From Flavobacteriaceae bacterium EG-1 (GTDB lineage: Bacteria > Bacteroidota > Bacteroidia > Flavobacteriales > Flavobacteriaceae), in NCBI RefSeq assembly GCF_009649685.1, contig NZ_WJPK01000001.1, positions 500,760 to 564,759 on the forward strand: a stretch of 64,000 nucleotides of DNA, read 5' to 3'. A program made the translations under genes and the position numbers. Each line of letters begins with the position of its first letter. The first letter of the stretch is position 1. Shown here piece after piece: positions 26,147-34,510 of the stretch. A model generated the notes under the pieces. The model made no database searches, had not been told where the DNA came from, and saw only the letters and a program-made list of their open reading frames with translations.

Positions 26147-27313
26147 ATGGACCGAATTTTTGAGGATACTGAAACCGCTTTTGCGCTTAAGTCTGATTCT
26201 GAATTAGAACGTGCATACTTTCTTTTTAAGATGATAGCCAATGAGCCATTGGTTAAAATGGGAACCTTAATGACCAATTTTGCAATTAAAGCCCATTTAC
26301 CAGTTGAAGGATTAATTAGAGCCACCGTATTTGATCATTTTTGTGGAGGGGTTAGTGAAGACGATTGTTTACCCGTCGTAGATAAAATGTGGTCTAAGGG
26401 TGTACATTCTGTATTAGATTATTCGGTTGAAGGTAAGGATACAGAAGATCCTCTTGATAATGCCTTACATACAATTTTAAAGATAATTGATTTTGTAAAA
26501 GAGAAAGAAGCTATACCCTTCGCAGTATTTAAACCTAGTGCTTATGGTAGATTTTCGCTATTTAAAAAGGTAAATGCAAAAGGAAAGCTAACAGAAGACG
26601 AAGCATTGGAATGGAAACGAGTAATATCGCGCTTAGATAAGACTTGTAAAAAAGCTTATGACCTAGATGTTCGACTTTTAATTGATGCGGAAGAAAGTTG
26701 GATTCAGGATGCCGCCGATGATTTAATCGAAAGCATGATGATGAAATATAATAAAAAAAGAGCCATTGTATTCAATACACTTCAAATGTATCGTTGGGAT
26801 CGTTTAGATTATTTAAAAGCATTACATGAACGAGCCAAAAAAGAAAATTTTAAAATTGGAATAAAAGTCGTTCGAGGTGCTTATATGGAAAAAGAAAGAG
26901 AACGTGCTGAAAGAAAAGGATATAAAAGTCCTATTTGTAGCGATAAGCGCGCTACAGATGCGAACTTCGATGCAGCTATTGAATATAGTGTAAATAATTT
27001 AGCAGACATTTCAATTTTCGCGGGAACACATAATGAGGAGAGTTGTTATCGATTAATAGAATTAATGGAAGAAAAGGGTATCGATAAACGAGACGACCAT
27101 ATTGGTTTTGGACAATTGTTTGGTATGAGTGACCACATTTCCTTTAACCTTTCGCATGCTGGCTTTAATGTTGCAAAATACCTTCCCTTTGGTCCGGTAA
27201 GAGATGTAATGCCTTACCTAATTCGTCGTGCCGAAGAAAACACTTCTGTTGCAGGGCAAACAACCAGAGAACTATCTTTATTAAAAAAAGAAAGGAAACG
27301 CAGAAAAATGTAG
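26147..27313 (+). CDS. Proline dehydrogenase
   Basis: A 388-residue FAD-dependent monofunctional proline dehydrogenase that oxidises proline to pyrroline-5-carboxylate. I chose the ATG at 26147 (MDRIFEDTETAF) over the TTG six codons upstream. The beta/alpha-barrel signatures are present: VHSVLDYSVEGK, FAVFKPSAYGRF, IDAEESW, VFNTLQMYRWDR, KVVRGAYMEKERERA, and the C-terminal LPFGPVRDVMPYLIRRAEEN that contacts substrate. There is no fused P5C dehydrogenase or DNA-binding domain, unlike PutA. It converges on the DUF4258 gene. Confidence 0.94.
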   Translation: MDRIFEDTETAFALKSDSELERAYFLFKMIANEPLVKMGTLMTNFAIKAHLPVEGLIRATVFDHFCGGVSEDDCLPVVDKMWSKGVHSVLDYSVEGKDTEDPLDNALHTILKIIDFVKEKEAIPFAVFKPSAYGRFSLFKKVNAKGKLTEDEALEWKRVISRLDKTCKKAYDLDVRLLIDAEESWIQDAADDLIESMMMKYNKKRAIVFNTLQMYRWDRLDYLKALHERAKKENFKIGIKVVRGAYMEKERERAERKGYKSPICSDKRATDANFDAAIEYSVNNLADISIFAGTHNEESCYRLIELMEEKGIDKRDDHIGFGQLFGMSDHISFNLSHAGFNVAKYLPFGPVRDVMPYLIRRAEENTSVAGQTTRELSLLKKERKRRKM

Positions 27314-27335
27314 AATTAAATAGGAGGTAAGTGAG

Positions 27336-27713
27336 CTAGTCTAAGGACTCAATTACAATTTTAGTATTGCAATTTTTTACGGTCAATGTTCTCAGAACCC
27401 CATCGACATCCTTTTCAATCAAGTAAATTTTACAAGGTTTTGCATGCGTATCACTCTTGCTGAAATTAATTTCACCTTCATTAAAAAACTGCTTAACTTG
27501 TACAGTGTCTAGCTGATTATATGCAATCATTTGTGCTAATTCATCAGAATAATTAACTGATTTAGAACGCATATCTTTTAGCGCCCTACAATTAGGTAAA
27601 TAACAGAATGACACTCCCGTTTCATCTGCTTTTTTTCTTAAAAAGATTGATAGGAATACCAATCCAATTGATAAACCAAAGAGGTAAAACCCCAACCGCT
27701 TTATAAATGCCAT
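27336..27713 (-). CDS. Membrane-anchored DUF4258-like protein
   Basis: A 125-residue protein with one N-terminal membrane helix (about residues 6-25), then a soluble domain that includes SFCYLPNCRALKDM and ends in an alternating hydrophobic stretch (TLTVKNCNTKIVIES). I recall this arrangement as DUF4258 in Flavobacteriia. Cys residues in CYLPNC and in PCKIYL/NCNT might pair if the domain is periplasmic. It starts 2 nt after the alanine dehydrogenase stop, so it is co-transcribed with ald. Function unknown. Confidence 0.75.
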   Translation of the reverse strand: MAFIKRLGFYLFGLSIGLVFLSIFLRKKADETGVSFCYLPNCRALKDMRSKSVNYSDELAQMIAYNQLDTVQVKQFFNEGEINFSKSDTHAKPCKIYLIEKDVDGVLRTLTVKNCNTKIVIESLD

Positions 27714-27715
27714 TT

Positions 27716-28915
27716 TTAGAAAATCAAGAAATTGATATCGTTATATTTAAGATCGTACCATTCACCAACGGCCTTACTGGTTAAAATACCATGGTACATG
27801 TACAATCCGTTTCTTAAACCTTTGTCAAATCGAAGAGAATTTTCCAATCCGCCTTCTTCACCAAGTTTAAGCAAATATGGCGTAAAAATATTACTAATAG
27901 AAATTGAAGCTGTTTTAGGGTAGCGAGATGGTATATTGGGTACAGCATAATGCACCACACCAAACTTTTCAATAGTTGGTTTACTGTGCGAGGTAACTTC
28001 ACTGGTTTCAAAGCAACCACCCATATCGATACTAACATCAATAATAACCGCACCTTTTTTCATATTCTCAACCATAGTGCTTGATACTACTACCGGAGAA
28101 CGATCGTGACCGCGTATAGCACCAATTGCAACATCGCATCGTTTTAAGGCTTTCATTAAATTTTTTGGTTGTAAAGTAGAAGTGTAAACTGTTTGTTTAA
28201 GGTTAGTTTGTATCTGTCGCAGTTTGGTAATAGAGTTATCAAAGACTTTTACATTTGCTCCTAAACCTAATGCAGAGCGTGAAGCAAATTCTCCAACCGT
28301 TCCAGCACCAATAATGACTACTTCTACAGGCGGAACACCACTTATATTACCAAACATAAGTCCGTTGCCCTTGTTGGTAGTTGCCATTAATTCTGCAGCG
28401 ATTAAAACGGATGATATTCCAGCAATTTCACTTAGCGACCGCACTGCAGGAAATTTACCATCTTCATCTCTTATATATTCAAAAGCAATAGCCGTAATTC
28501 TTTTTTTAGCTAATTCTTCAAAATATTCTTTGCATTGCGTTTTAATTTGCAATGCAGAAATTACAATAGCCTGCGGATTTAGCATTGCTATTTCCGCCAT
28601 AGAAGGCGGTTCAACTTTTAAAATTAATGGACAAGAAAAAACTTTTTTAGTGTCGGTTGTAATTTCAGCACCGGCTTCTGTATAATCTTTATTTGAAAAA
28701 TTAGCCCCTTCACCAGCACCTTTTTCAATTAAAACACGATGTCCGTTACTTGTAATTGCATTAACTGCATCTGGCGTAAGACAAATACGACGTTCTTTAT
28801 TCGGGTTTTCCTTAGGGATTCCAATAAATAATTCTCCTTTTTGTTTTAAAACCTCAAGCATTTCTTCTTGAGGAAGTAGTTGATACTTGCTAAAAGGTGA
28901 GTTTGGTTGGTTCAT
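27716..28915 (-). CDS. ald: Alanine dehydrogenase
   Basis: A 399-residue NAD-dependent alanine dehydrogenase/transhydrogenase-type protein that interconverts alanine and pyruvate plus ammonia. The N-terminal substrate domain starts near residue 28 (GELFIGIPKENPNKERRICLTP), with Lys in VLIEKGAGEGANF. The Rossmann fold has VVIIGAGTVGEFASRSALGLG, and VIDVSIDMGGCFETS and HYAVPNIPSRYP follow. Compared with Bacillus Ald it has about 25 extra N-terminal residues, a form common in Bacteroidota. It lies upstream of the DUF4258 gene. A -7 element lies at 28952-28959. Confidence 0.92.
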   Translation of the reverse strand: MNQPNSPFSKYQLLPQEEMLEVLKQKGELFIGIPKENPNKERRICLTPDAVNAITSNGHRVLIEKGAGEGANFSNKDYTEAGAEITTDTKKVFSCPLILKVEPPSMAEIAMLNPQAIVISALQIKTQCKEYFEELAKKRITAIAFEYIRDEDGKFPAVRSLSEIAGISSVLIAAELMATTNKGNGLMFGNISGVPPVEVVIIGAGTVGEFASRSALGLGANVKVFDNSITKLRQIQTNLKQTVYTSTLQPKNLMKALKRCDVAIGAIRGHDRSPVVVSSTMVENMKKGAVIIDVSIDMGGCFETSEVTSHSKPTIEKFGVVHYAVPNIPSRYPKTASISISNIFTPYLLKLGEEGGLENSLRFDKGLRNGLYMYHGILTSKAVGEWYDLKYNDINFLIF

Positions 28916-28951
28916 AATTACATTTTACAGTGCAATAGAACGGCACTTAAA

Positions 28952-28959
28952 CAAATTTA
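28952..28959 (-). promoter_or_regulatory. -7 promoter element of ald
   Basis: CAAATTTA on the plus strand reads TAAATTTG on the minus strand, an exact TAnnTTTG match about 37 nt upstream of the ald ATG. No -33 partner was found. Confidence 0.35.
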
Positions 28960-29054
28960 CAATAATTAATGAAAAGCGTAATACGTGGAGATTTAGAATC
29001 GCACAACTGATATTTGGGGTAAATTAAAATGATTCTTTTATTTAAGAATAAGTA

Positions 29055-29180
29055 CTATTCTAGCTCGTCATTCTCTATATCGTCTTCATAAATATCATCT
29101 CCTTTGGCCGAGGTATTTGGCTCACAAGAAACAGCTAGAAGTGTAAATGATGCAACTAAGGCAAAAATGAATTTTTTCAT
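29055..29180 (-). CDS. Small 41-residue lipoprotein
   Basis: This short gene encodes MKKFIFALVASFTLLAVSCE followed by about 21 mostly acidic residues (KGDDIYEDDIENDELE). The signal peptide and lipobox (LAVSC, Cys19) are complete, and the frame begins with ATG and ends with TAG. It lies alone in the 410-nt gap between ald and tsaE, on the same strand as both. Tiny acidic lipoproteins of this type are common in Flavobacteriaceae and usually go unannotated. Function unknown; surface exposure is possible because acidic residues follow the lipidated Cys. Confidence 0.7.
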   Translation of the reverse strand: MKKFIFALVASFTLLAVSCEPNTSAKGDDIYEDDIENDELE

Positions 29181-29325
29181 TTCAAAAAAAGGAAAAGAAT
29201 AGAAGTTTTATATAGGTTCATGTTCTAGACAAAAATACATAAAAAGAGAATTGTTTTACCGTTTGTCGTATAAATTTACATTTCAACGATAAGTTTACCG
29301 TTTTCACTTAATTCATAAACTACTC

Positions 29326-29736
29326 TTAATCCAATTCTAAACTTCTAGTGATGGGGTCAATAATATCAATTGTAATATTACTTGCCTTTACCGGTAAGAA
29401 CGATTCAATTTTTTCTGGCCATTCTATAAAAACCCAAACATCTTGATTTAAATAATCTTCTAAGCCTAAGTCTAGTGCCTCGGTCTCATCTTCTAATCGA
29501 TAAAAATCGAAATGATATCCCAAGAGTTCACCGTCTTCTTTATGGTATTCATTTACAATTCCAAAAGTAGGACTATTGGCCACTGAACCACCGCCCAATT
29601 CTTCAACCAAAGCTTTTATTAAAGTGGTTTTACCAGCTCCCATATCTGCATGAAAACAAAGTGTTTTAAACGCGGTATTTTCAATAATGCCTTTGGCAAC
29701 GCTATCGATTTGATCTAAGGAATATAATAGTTGCAT
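29326..29736 (-). CDS. tsaE: tRNA t6A37 threonylcarbamoyltransferase ATPase subunit
   Basis: A 136-residue TsaE, the ATPase that recycles the TsaB-TsaD complex during threonylcarbamoylation of A37 in tRNAs that read ANN codons. Walker A is ADMGAGKTTLIKAL, and then SPTFGIVNEYH and the DFYRLEDETEALDLGLEDYL block with the Trp/Glu of VFIEWPEK, all classic for the family. Length is slightly short but normal. It lies upstream of the small lipoprotein gene and is divergent from the bacteriocin-like gene. Confidence 0.94.
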   Translation of the reverse strand: MQLLYSLDQIDSVAKGIIENTAFKTLCFHADMGAGKTTLIKALVEELGGGSVANSPTFGIVNEYHKEDGELLGYHFDFYRLEDETEALDLGLEDYLNQDVWVFIEWPEKIESFLPVKASNITIDIIDPITRSLELD

Positions 29737-29800
29737 ATAAAAACTCTTTATTGGTGGGTTAAATCCTACATTATCAGGAAATAATTATTTATTGTTAAAA

Positions 29801-29821
29801 TTAAAGTATTTAACACTTTAA
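29801..29821. promoter_or_regulatory. Inverted repeat upstream of the bacteriocin-like gene
   Basis: TTAAAGT (29801-29807) and ACTTTAA (29815-29821) form a perfect 7-bp dyad with a 7-nt centre, 41 nt before the ATG at 29863. Position and symmetry suit an operator, but the sequence is AT-rich and could be chance. Confidence 0.35.
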
Positions 29822-29862
29822 AAGAAAGTGAAAATTGACTAAATTATTATATAATCTTTATT

Positions 29863-30315
29863 ATGAACACACAAAAATTAAGTTTAAACGATTTTGATGC
29901 CGTGGGCATTGAGGAACTACTAGAAACCAAAGGAGAGGCAATGCCACCAAGCTGGTACATAAAAGGAAATGGCAGTCAGGATGGAGAAGGTAGTAATACA
30001 AATGGCTGTCCAAAATGTAAAGAAGCGAATGAACAAAATGGGACACCAATACCTAGAAGATGTAATGGCTCAAGTCATATTTCGGGTAGTATTCAGATGG
30101 GCGCTATAGCAGCTGGAATTAATTCAGGTGCGCAAGCTTTGGGTCCTACTAAAGGTGTTTCCGTTTATGCTACAGGAATGGCTTTTTTGGGCGGTTATAT
30201 AGGTGGTGGTATTTTAGATGCAGTTGATTATTATAGCACTACTTATTATAGTGGAAGTAGTTCACAACCAACAAGTGCACCCTCAAGAGCGCGAATAATT
30301 ACAGGCTGTAATTAG
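29863..30315 (+). CDS. Bacteriocin-like Gly/Cys-rich peptide precursor (putative)
   Basis: A 150-residue protein unlike its neighbours. The first 24 residues (LSLNDFDAVGIEELLETKG) form an acidic, helical leader-like segment ending in Lys-Gly. Residues 35-70 are Gly/Asn-rich with CPKC (49, 52) and RRC (67). Residues 73-122 form a Gly-rich hydrophobic stretch with several GxxxG-like spacings (GAIAAGINSGAQALG, GMAFLGGYIGGGILDAV), resembling pore-forming class II bacteriocins. A Tyr/Ser-rich tail ends in Cys149. There is no classical signal peptide. A strong terminator follows at once, and then come a two-helix small protein and a CPBP protease, a frequent immunity/processing pair. No export ATPase is nearby. 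Function is inference; a structural membrane peptide is the alternative. Confidence 0.55.
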   Translation: MNTQKLSLNDFDAVGIEELLETKGEAMPPSWYIKGNGSQDGEGSNTNGCPKCKEANEQNGTPIPRRCNGSSHISGSIQMGAIAAGINSGAQALGPTKGVSVYATGMAFLGGYIGGGILDAVDYYSTTYYSGSSSQPTSAPSRARIITGCN

Positions 30316-30324
30316 TAAGTATAT

Positions 30325-30361
30325 AGGGGGTGACCTTAAATAATCTCTAACCCCCTTTTTT
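30325..30361 (+). terminator. Strong terminator directly after the bacteriocin-like gene
   Basis: AGGGGGT (30325-30331) pairs perfectly with ACCCCCT (30350-30356) over an 18-nt AT-rich loop, followed by six T (30356-30361). It starts 10 nt after the stop codon and is among the most GC-rich stems in the window. Confidence 0.88.
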
Positions 30362-30457
30362 ATGAAATTTGAAGGTTTATTGTTCTTAGTAAGAAAAATA
30401 TTATCTTAATATCTACAATTCTTTTGAAAAGGTGAACTTCAAAAAACACCAATACAC

Positions 30458-30649
30458 ATGTTTAAAACTGCAAAGCTATATTTAAAACCATTTTTGTTTT
30501 TTGTAATTCCTTTTGGTCTAGCACTATTGATATTGAATTATATGTTTGATTTAGGAATGCATTCCAGCACACTGATTTTTACGACTATTATAGCTGGAGG
30601 ATTTCATTTAGGGTCAATTGCTAGAGAAAAGAGAAAATCAAATTATTAG
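30458..30649 (+). CDS. Small two-helix membrane protein (possible immunity protein)
   Basis: A 63-residue protein with two hydrophobic helices (about residues 9-30 and 36-52), a short loop, and a basic C-terminus (REKRKSNY) that predicts both ends inside the cell. It lies between the bacteriocin-like gene and the CPBP protease, 38 nt before the latter. Size and topology fit many bacteriocin immunity proteins, but no family signature is visible, so this is context-based inference. It could equally be a small subunit of the CPBP protein or an unrelated membrane peptide. Confidence 0.6.
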   Translation: MFKTAKLYLKPFLFFVIPFGLALLILNYMFDLGMHSSTLIFTTIIAGGFHLGSIAREKRKSNY

Positions 30650-30687
30650 AATACTATTTTAAAGTTTGGTAAAATAAAATTCATTTT

Positions 30688-31443
30688 ATGAAAAAAGCCT
30701 TTGAAATAAACCTCATAATTCTCCTTATTTATTTTGCTTTTTTCATTACCTTTTTTTTCTTGCGAAGTTATAACCATGGACTTGCAAATATTGCAATAAT
30801 TGTTTTGAACTTAGGTCTGATTTCATATCTAATTATATTTAAGAAAATTGATTTTGAGAATATTACCCCCTTCATTTATAAGACGAAAACTTTGTATTAT
30901 GGCATTTTTCCTTTATTCTTTTTGGCCACTTTACTACAGCTATTCATTGACCCCTTAAGAAATTTGTCTTTTGTAACTGGCACAGAACTTATACGCCAAG
31001 CTAAGTTACCACTTCCTAATTTCTCCTATTTCTATCTTTTTTATACGATTATTTTTGCTCCCATTGTAGAGGAGTTTGTTTTTAGGAAATATCTGTTAAC
31101 TAAAACAATATTCTATACGAAAAATATAAATATATCGATTTTAATGACCTCTGTCATTTTTGGTTTTATTCATTTACCTAATGCAGGAATGTGTATTATT
31201 GCTTTTGTTTTTAGTATTTTTTGTTCAATGATTTATATAAAATATAAAAATATCATCTTTCCTATTATTTTCCATATTACCTTCAATTCGGTTGGTGTTT
31301 TATTAAAGAGCGTTTTGATAACCAAATATTATGATACCTTATTATATTTGAATTTTGGTTTATATTATTGGTTCGGCATATCATTTGTTGGCATCGCTTT
31401 ATTACTACTTTTATATTTTCATTTCAAAAAGTTTGCAGCATAA
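30688..31443 (+). CDS. CPBP-family intramembrane metalloprotease
   Basis: A 251-residue protein with about seven to eight membrane helices and the CPBP (Abi/CAAX-like) motifs: Glu128-Glu129 with Arg133 in VEEFVFRKYLL, then FGFIHLPNAG with the second-motif His, and FHITFNSVG with the third-motif His/Asn. Enzymes of this family cleave within membranes. In Gram-positive bacteria, members next to bacteriocin genes give self-immunity or process peptides. Here it ends the three-gene island after the Gly/Cys-rich peptide and the two-helix protein. It converges on porX. Confidence 0.85.
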   Translation: MKKAFEINLIILLIYFAFFITFFFLRSYNHGLANIAIIVLNLGLISYLIIFKKIDFENITPFIYKTKTLYYGIFPLFFLATLLQLFIDPLRNLSFVTGTELIRQAKLPLPNFSYFYLFYTIIFAPIVEEFVFRKYLLTKTIFYTKNINISILMTSVIFGFIHLPNAGMCIIAFVFSIFCSMIYIKYKNIIFPIIFHITFNSVGVLLKSVLITKYYDTLLYLNFGLYYWFGISFVGIALLLLLYFHFKKFAA

Positions 31444-31531
31444 TGGTACCATAATGAAAAGTAATTTATGTATTACTACGTGATTTTAAACAAAAGTAAT
31501 ATGAGAAACAAAATTAATCTATTTGTTCTAT

Positions 31532-33076
31532 CTACTTCGGATCCAAAACTACAAAAGGTATAATCATTTCTTCTAGTGAAACCCCACCATGTTGATAGGT
31601 GTTTCTGTAATAACTCACATAATGATTATAGTTATTCGGGTAAGCGAAAAACAAATCGTTCTTGGCGAAAATATAAGAGCTACTCATATTAATACTGGGT
31701 AAATGAATAGCTTTAGGATCACGGGCTGCCAGTACATCTTTGTCTTCATAAGTTAAGCTACGTCCTGTTTTGTAGCGTAAATTAAGACTGGTGTCTTTGT
31801 CACCAATTACTTTTGACGGATGTTTTACATTTATAGTACCATGATCAGTGGTAATAATTAATTTCATTCCCATTTGTTGTGCTTGCTGAATAATTTCTAA
31901 CAAAGGAGAATTCTTAAACCAACTTTGAGTCAGCGATCGATATGCTTTGTCATTGGAGGCTAATTCTTTAATCACTTCCATTTCAGTTTTTGAATGTGAA
32001 AGCATATCCACAAAATTGTAAACAATGGCGGTTAAATCATTATCCTTTTGAGATTTAAAATTTTGTGACAATTGCTTGCCTTGTTTTAAACTACTAATTT
32101 TATGATATTCCCATTTTAAATTTAGTTTAAGTCGTTTTATTTGTGAACCTAAAAACTCAGCTTCAAATAAATTTTTTCCACCTTCATCGGTATCATTTTT
32201 CCACCAATTTGGATATTTTTTCTCCATATCTAACGGAGTTAACCCTGAGAAAATAGCATTACGAGCGTACTGGGTGGCCGTAGGTAAAATACTGTAATAC
32301 GAAGTTTCTTTAGTTTTTTTATAAAAGTTGGTTACGGTATCTTCAAAGGCGAACCACTGATCATACCTTAGGTTGTCAACCACAATTAAAAGAGTAGGAG
32401 TGTTTTTTAATTCCGGTGCAATCCATTCTTTAAAAAGGGTATGCGACATTACAGGACCATCATGTCCTTCAAACCAATCTGCATAATTTTTATCTACAAA
32501 TTTTCCAAAATGCGCATTGGCTTCAACTTTTTGCGATTCTAATATTTCGAACATACCGCTATCTTCAATTTCTTCTAATTGAAGCTCCCAGTAGATTAAT
32601 TTTTTATAAAGTTGCGCCCATTCTTCATAGCTATTTACCATTGAAAGATCCATAGCAATTTTTCGAAATTCTTGTTGGTAATTAGAAGTAGTTTTTTCAG
32701 AAACCAATCTAGAATGGTCTAAATTCTTTTTTAATGATAATAGTATTTGATTAGGGTTTACAGGTTTTATCAAATAATCGGCAATTTTAGAGCCAATAGC
32801 ATCCTCCATTATAGATTCTTCCTCGTTTTTGGTAATCATTACTACCGGTATCGAAGCATCCATTAATTTTATTTCACTCAATGTTTCTAAGCCTGAGATT
32901 CCAGGCATGTTTTCATCAAGAAAAACAATGTCAACTTTATTTTCCTTGAGAAGATCAAGTGCTTCTTGACCACTAGGACAAGTTATACAATGGTAATTTT
33001 TTCCTTCTAAAAAAAGAATATGCGGCTTTAACAGGTCTATTTCATCATCGACCCAAAGTATAGTAATCTTGTTCAT
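31532..33076 (-). CDS. porX: PorX, response regulator with PglZ phosphodiesterase domain
   Basis: A 514-residue protein with a CheY-like receiver (residues 1-120: Asp10-Asp11, phospho-acceptor Asp54 in VFLDENMPG, Thr82, Lys104), a helical linker, and an alkaline-phosphatase-like PglZ domain (about 200-514). The latter shows IVVDNLRYDQW, the nucleophile Thr region LPTATQYARNAIF, and TTDHGTINV metal ligands. PorX with the kinase PorY controls type IX secretion genes in Porphyromonas and Flavobacterium, and its PglZ domain hydrolyses cyclic or linear oligonucleotides. No porY lies in the window, which is usual because the two are unlinked. Confidence 0.9.
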   Translation of the reverse strand: MNKITILWVDDEIDLLKPHILFLEGKNYHCITCPSGQEALDLLKENKVDIVFLDENMPGISGLETLSEIKLMDASIPVVMITKNEEESIMEDAIGSKIADYLIKPVNPNQILLSLKKNLDHSRLVSEKTTSNYQQEFRKIAMDLSMVNSYEEWAQLYKKLIYWELQLEEIEDSGMFEILESQKVEANAHFGKFVDKNYADWFEGHDGPVMSHTLFKEWIAPELKNTPTLLIVVDNLRYDQWFAFEDTVTNFYKKTKETSYYSILPTATQYARNAIFSGLTPLDMEKKYPNWWKNDTDEGGKNLFEAEFLGSQIKRLKLNLKWEYHKISSLKQGKQLSQNFKSQKDNDLTAIVYNFVDMLSHSKTEMEVIKELASNDKAYRSLTQSWFKNSPLLEIIQQAQQMGMKLIITTDHGTINVKHPSKVIGDKDTSLNLRYKTGRSLTYEDKDVLAARDPKAIHLPSINMSSSYIFAKNDLFFAYPNNYNHYVSYYRNTYQHGGVSLEEMIIPFVVLDPK

Positions 33077-33084
33077 TTAGTAAG

Positions 33085-33092
33085 TATCTTTG
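33085..33092 (+). promoter_or_regulatory. -7 promoter element of the HD hydrolase gene
   Basis: TATCTTTG matches TAnnTTTG 19 nt before the TTG start at 33112. It lies just upstream of the divergent porX start, so the two promoters share 35 nt. The nearest TTG (33069-33071) is at non-standard spacing (13 nt). Confidence 0.42.
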
Positions 33093-33111
33093 CTTTATTA
33101 AAGCAATTATT

Positions 33112-34362
33112 TTGGCGCAAATAAACACCCTTAATACCGCACCTACAGGTGGGCAAGTATTTAACGATCCAATTTACGGATTTATTCGAATACCCAATGA
33201 CTTGATATATCAGTTAATAGAAGACCCTTATTTTCAAAGATTACGCAGAATTTCTCAAATGGGATTATCGTATTTGGTATTTCCAGGAGCTCACCATACC
33301 CGATTTCATCATGCATTAGGTTGTTTATATTTAATGCAAATTACAATACAAGCCCTTCGTTATAAACAAGTTGAAATAACAGAAGATGAAGAAACGGGTT
33401 TACTTTGTGCTATTTTATTACATGATATAGGACATGGGCCTTTTTCACATGCAATGGAACATAGCATTGTTGAAGGTGTAACTCATGAACATATTTCATT
33501 GCTGTTTATGGAAAAACTAAATATACGGTTTAACGGAAGTTTAACTACTGCTATTAAAATTTTCAAAAAAGAGCATCCTAAAGCATTTTTAAATCAACTA
33601 GTTTCTAGTCAATTAGATATTGATAGACTTGATTATTTAAAGCGAGATAGTTTTTATACGGGCGTTGCCGAAGGAAATATTAATGCAGAACGCTTAATAA
33701 CAATGTTTAACGTTGTTGACGGTAATTTGGTCGTAGAAGAAAAGGGAATTTATTCTGTAGAGAAGTTTTTAATGGCGCGCCGTTTTATGTATTGGCAAGT
33801 ATATTTACATAAAACATCACTCGCAGCTGAGCAATTATTGATTCGTGTTTTTACAAGAGCAAAGGAATTGACTAAATTAGGTTATTCTTTAAACTGCAGT
33901 AGTGCTTTAAACTATTTTTTGAATAATTCTATTGGTAGAAAAGATTTTGATACTGAGGTATTAGAACAATTTGCGATGCTAGATGATGTAGACATAATTG
34001 CTGCAATAAAAGAATGGCGAACACACAAAGATTTTGTGCTTTCAGAACTCTGTAGTATAATAATAGATCGTAAGCTTTTAAAAGTGATTATTTCAGATAA
34101 GCCTAAAGCGAAAGATGAGATTGATAAAATATTATCAGAATTCGCAAGAACCAATAGTTTAACTAAAGAAGAAGCAGCTTATTTTATTTTTGAGGGTAAA
34201 GTAAGTAATCAGGCATACGATTTAAAAGAAGAACGTATTACCATCTCTAAGAAGCAAGGAACAATTTCAGATGTGAATCATACGCTAGATAAAATGAGTT
34301 TAGATGCATTATCAAAATCTATAGTCAAATATTATTTTTGTTTTCCAAAGTACACAGAGTAA
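33112..34362 (+). CDS. HD-domain phosphohydrolase
   Basis: A 416-residue soluble HD-superfamily hydrolase. The metal-binding residues are visible as His in GAHHTRFHHALG, the HD pair in LLHDIGHGPFSHAMEH, and Asp in QLDIDRLDYLKRDS, a pattern shared with dNTP triphosphohydrolase/SAMHD1-like enzymes. The likely start is the TTG at 33112 (MAQINTL), because no ATG precedes the conserved FNDPIYGFI segment. Such genes often precede lpxD in Bacteroidota, as here (148 nt gap). Nucleotide triphosphatase activity is a family-based inference. Confidence 0.87.
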   Translation: MAQINTLNTAPTGGQVFNDPIYGFIRIPNDLIYQLIEDPYFQRLRRISQMGLSYLVFPGAHHTRFHHALGCLYLMQITIQALRYKQVEITEDEETGLLCAILLHDIGHGPFSHAMEHSIVEGVTHEHISLLFMEKLNIRFNGSLTTAIKIFKKEHPKAFLNQLVSSQLDIDRLDYLKRDSFYTGVAEGNINAERLITMFNVVDGNLVVEEKGIYSVEKFLMARRFMYWQVYLHKTSLAAEQLLIRVFTRAKELTKLGYSLNCSSALNYFLNNSIGRKDFDTEVLEQFAMLDDVDIIAAIKEWRTHKDFVLSELCSIIIDRKLLKVIISDKPKAKDEIDKILSEFARTNSLTKEEAAYFIFEGKVSNQAYDLKEERITISKKQGTISDVNHTLDKMSLDALSKSIVKYYFCFPKYTE

Positions 34363-34471
34363 GGTTGTAAAGCTTTTTTAAATAGAGGTTTGCAAGATGA
34401 ATCTTACACAGTTAAACAACAAAAAAAGGGATGAAAATAATTTAGGGTATACATTTAAGATACTTTCTTAT

Positions 34472-34479
34472 TACTTTTG
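34472..34479 (+). promoter_or_regulatory. -7 promoter element of the lpxD operon
   Basis: TACTTTTG matches TAnnTTTG 31 nt before the TTG start of lpxD in a 148-nt gap. No -33 TTG at standard spacing was found. Confidence 0.42.
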
Positions 34480-34510
34480 TAACACAACTAGTACTATAAC
34501 TTAAACTAAT

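Noticed and set aside
28224-28685. 153-codon plus-strand frame antisense to ald
   Set aside because: It is an antisense shadow of the well-conserved alanine dehydrogenase frame, with a repetitive Ser/Ala/Ile composition and no promoter.
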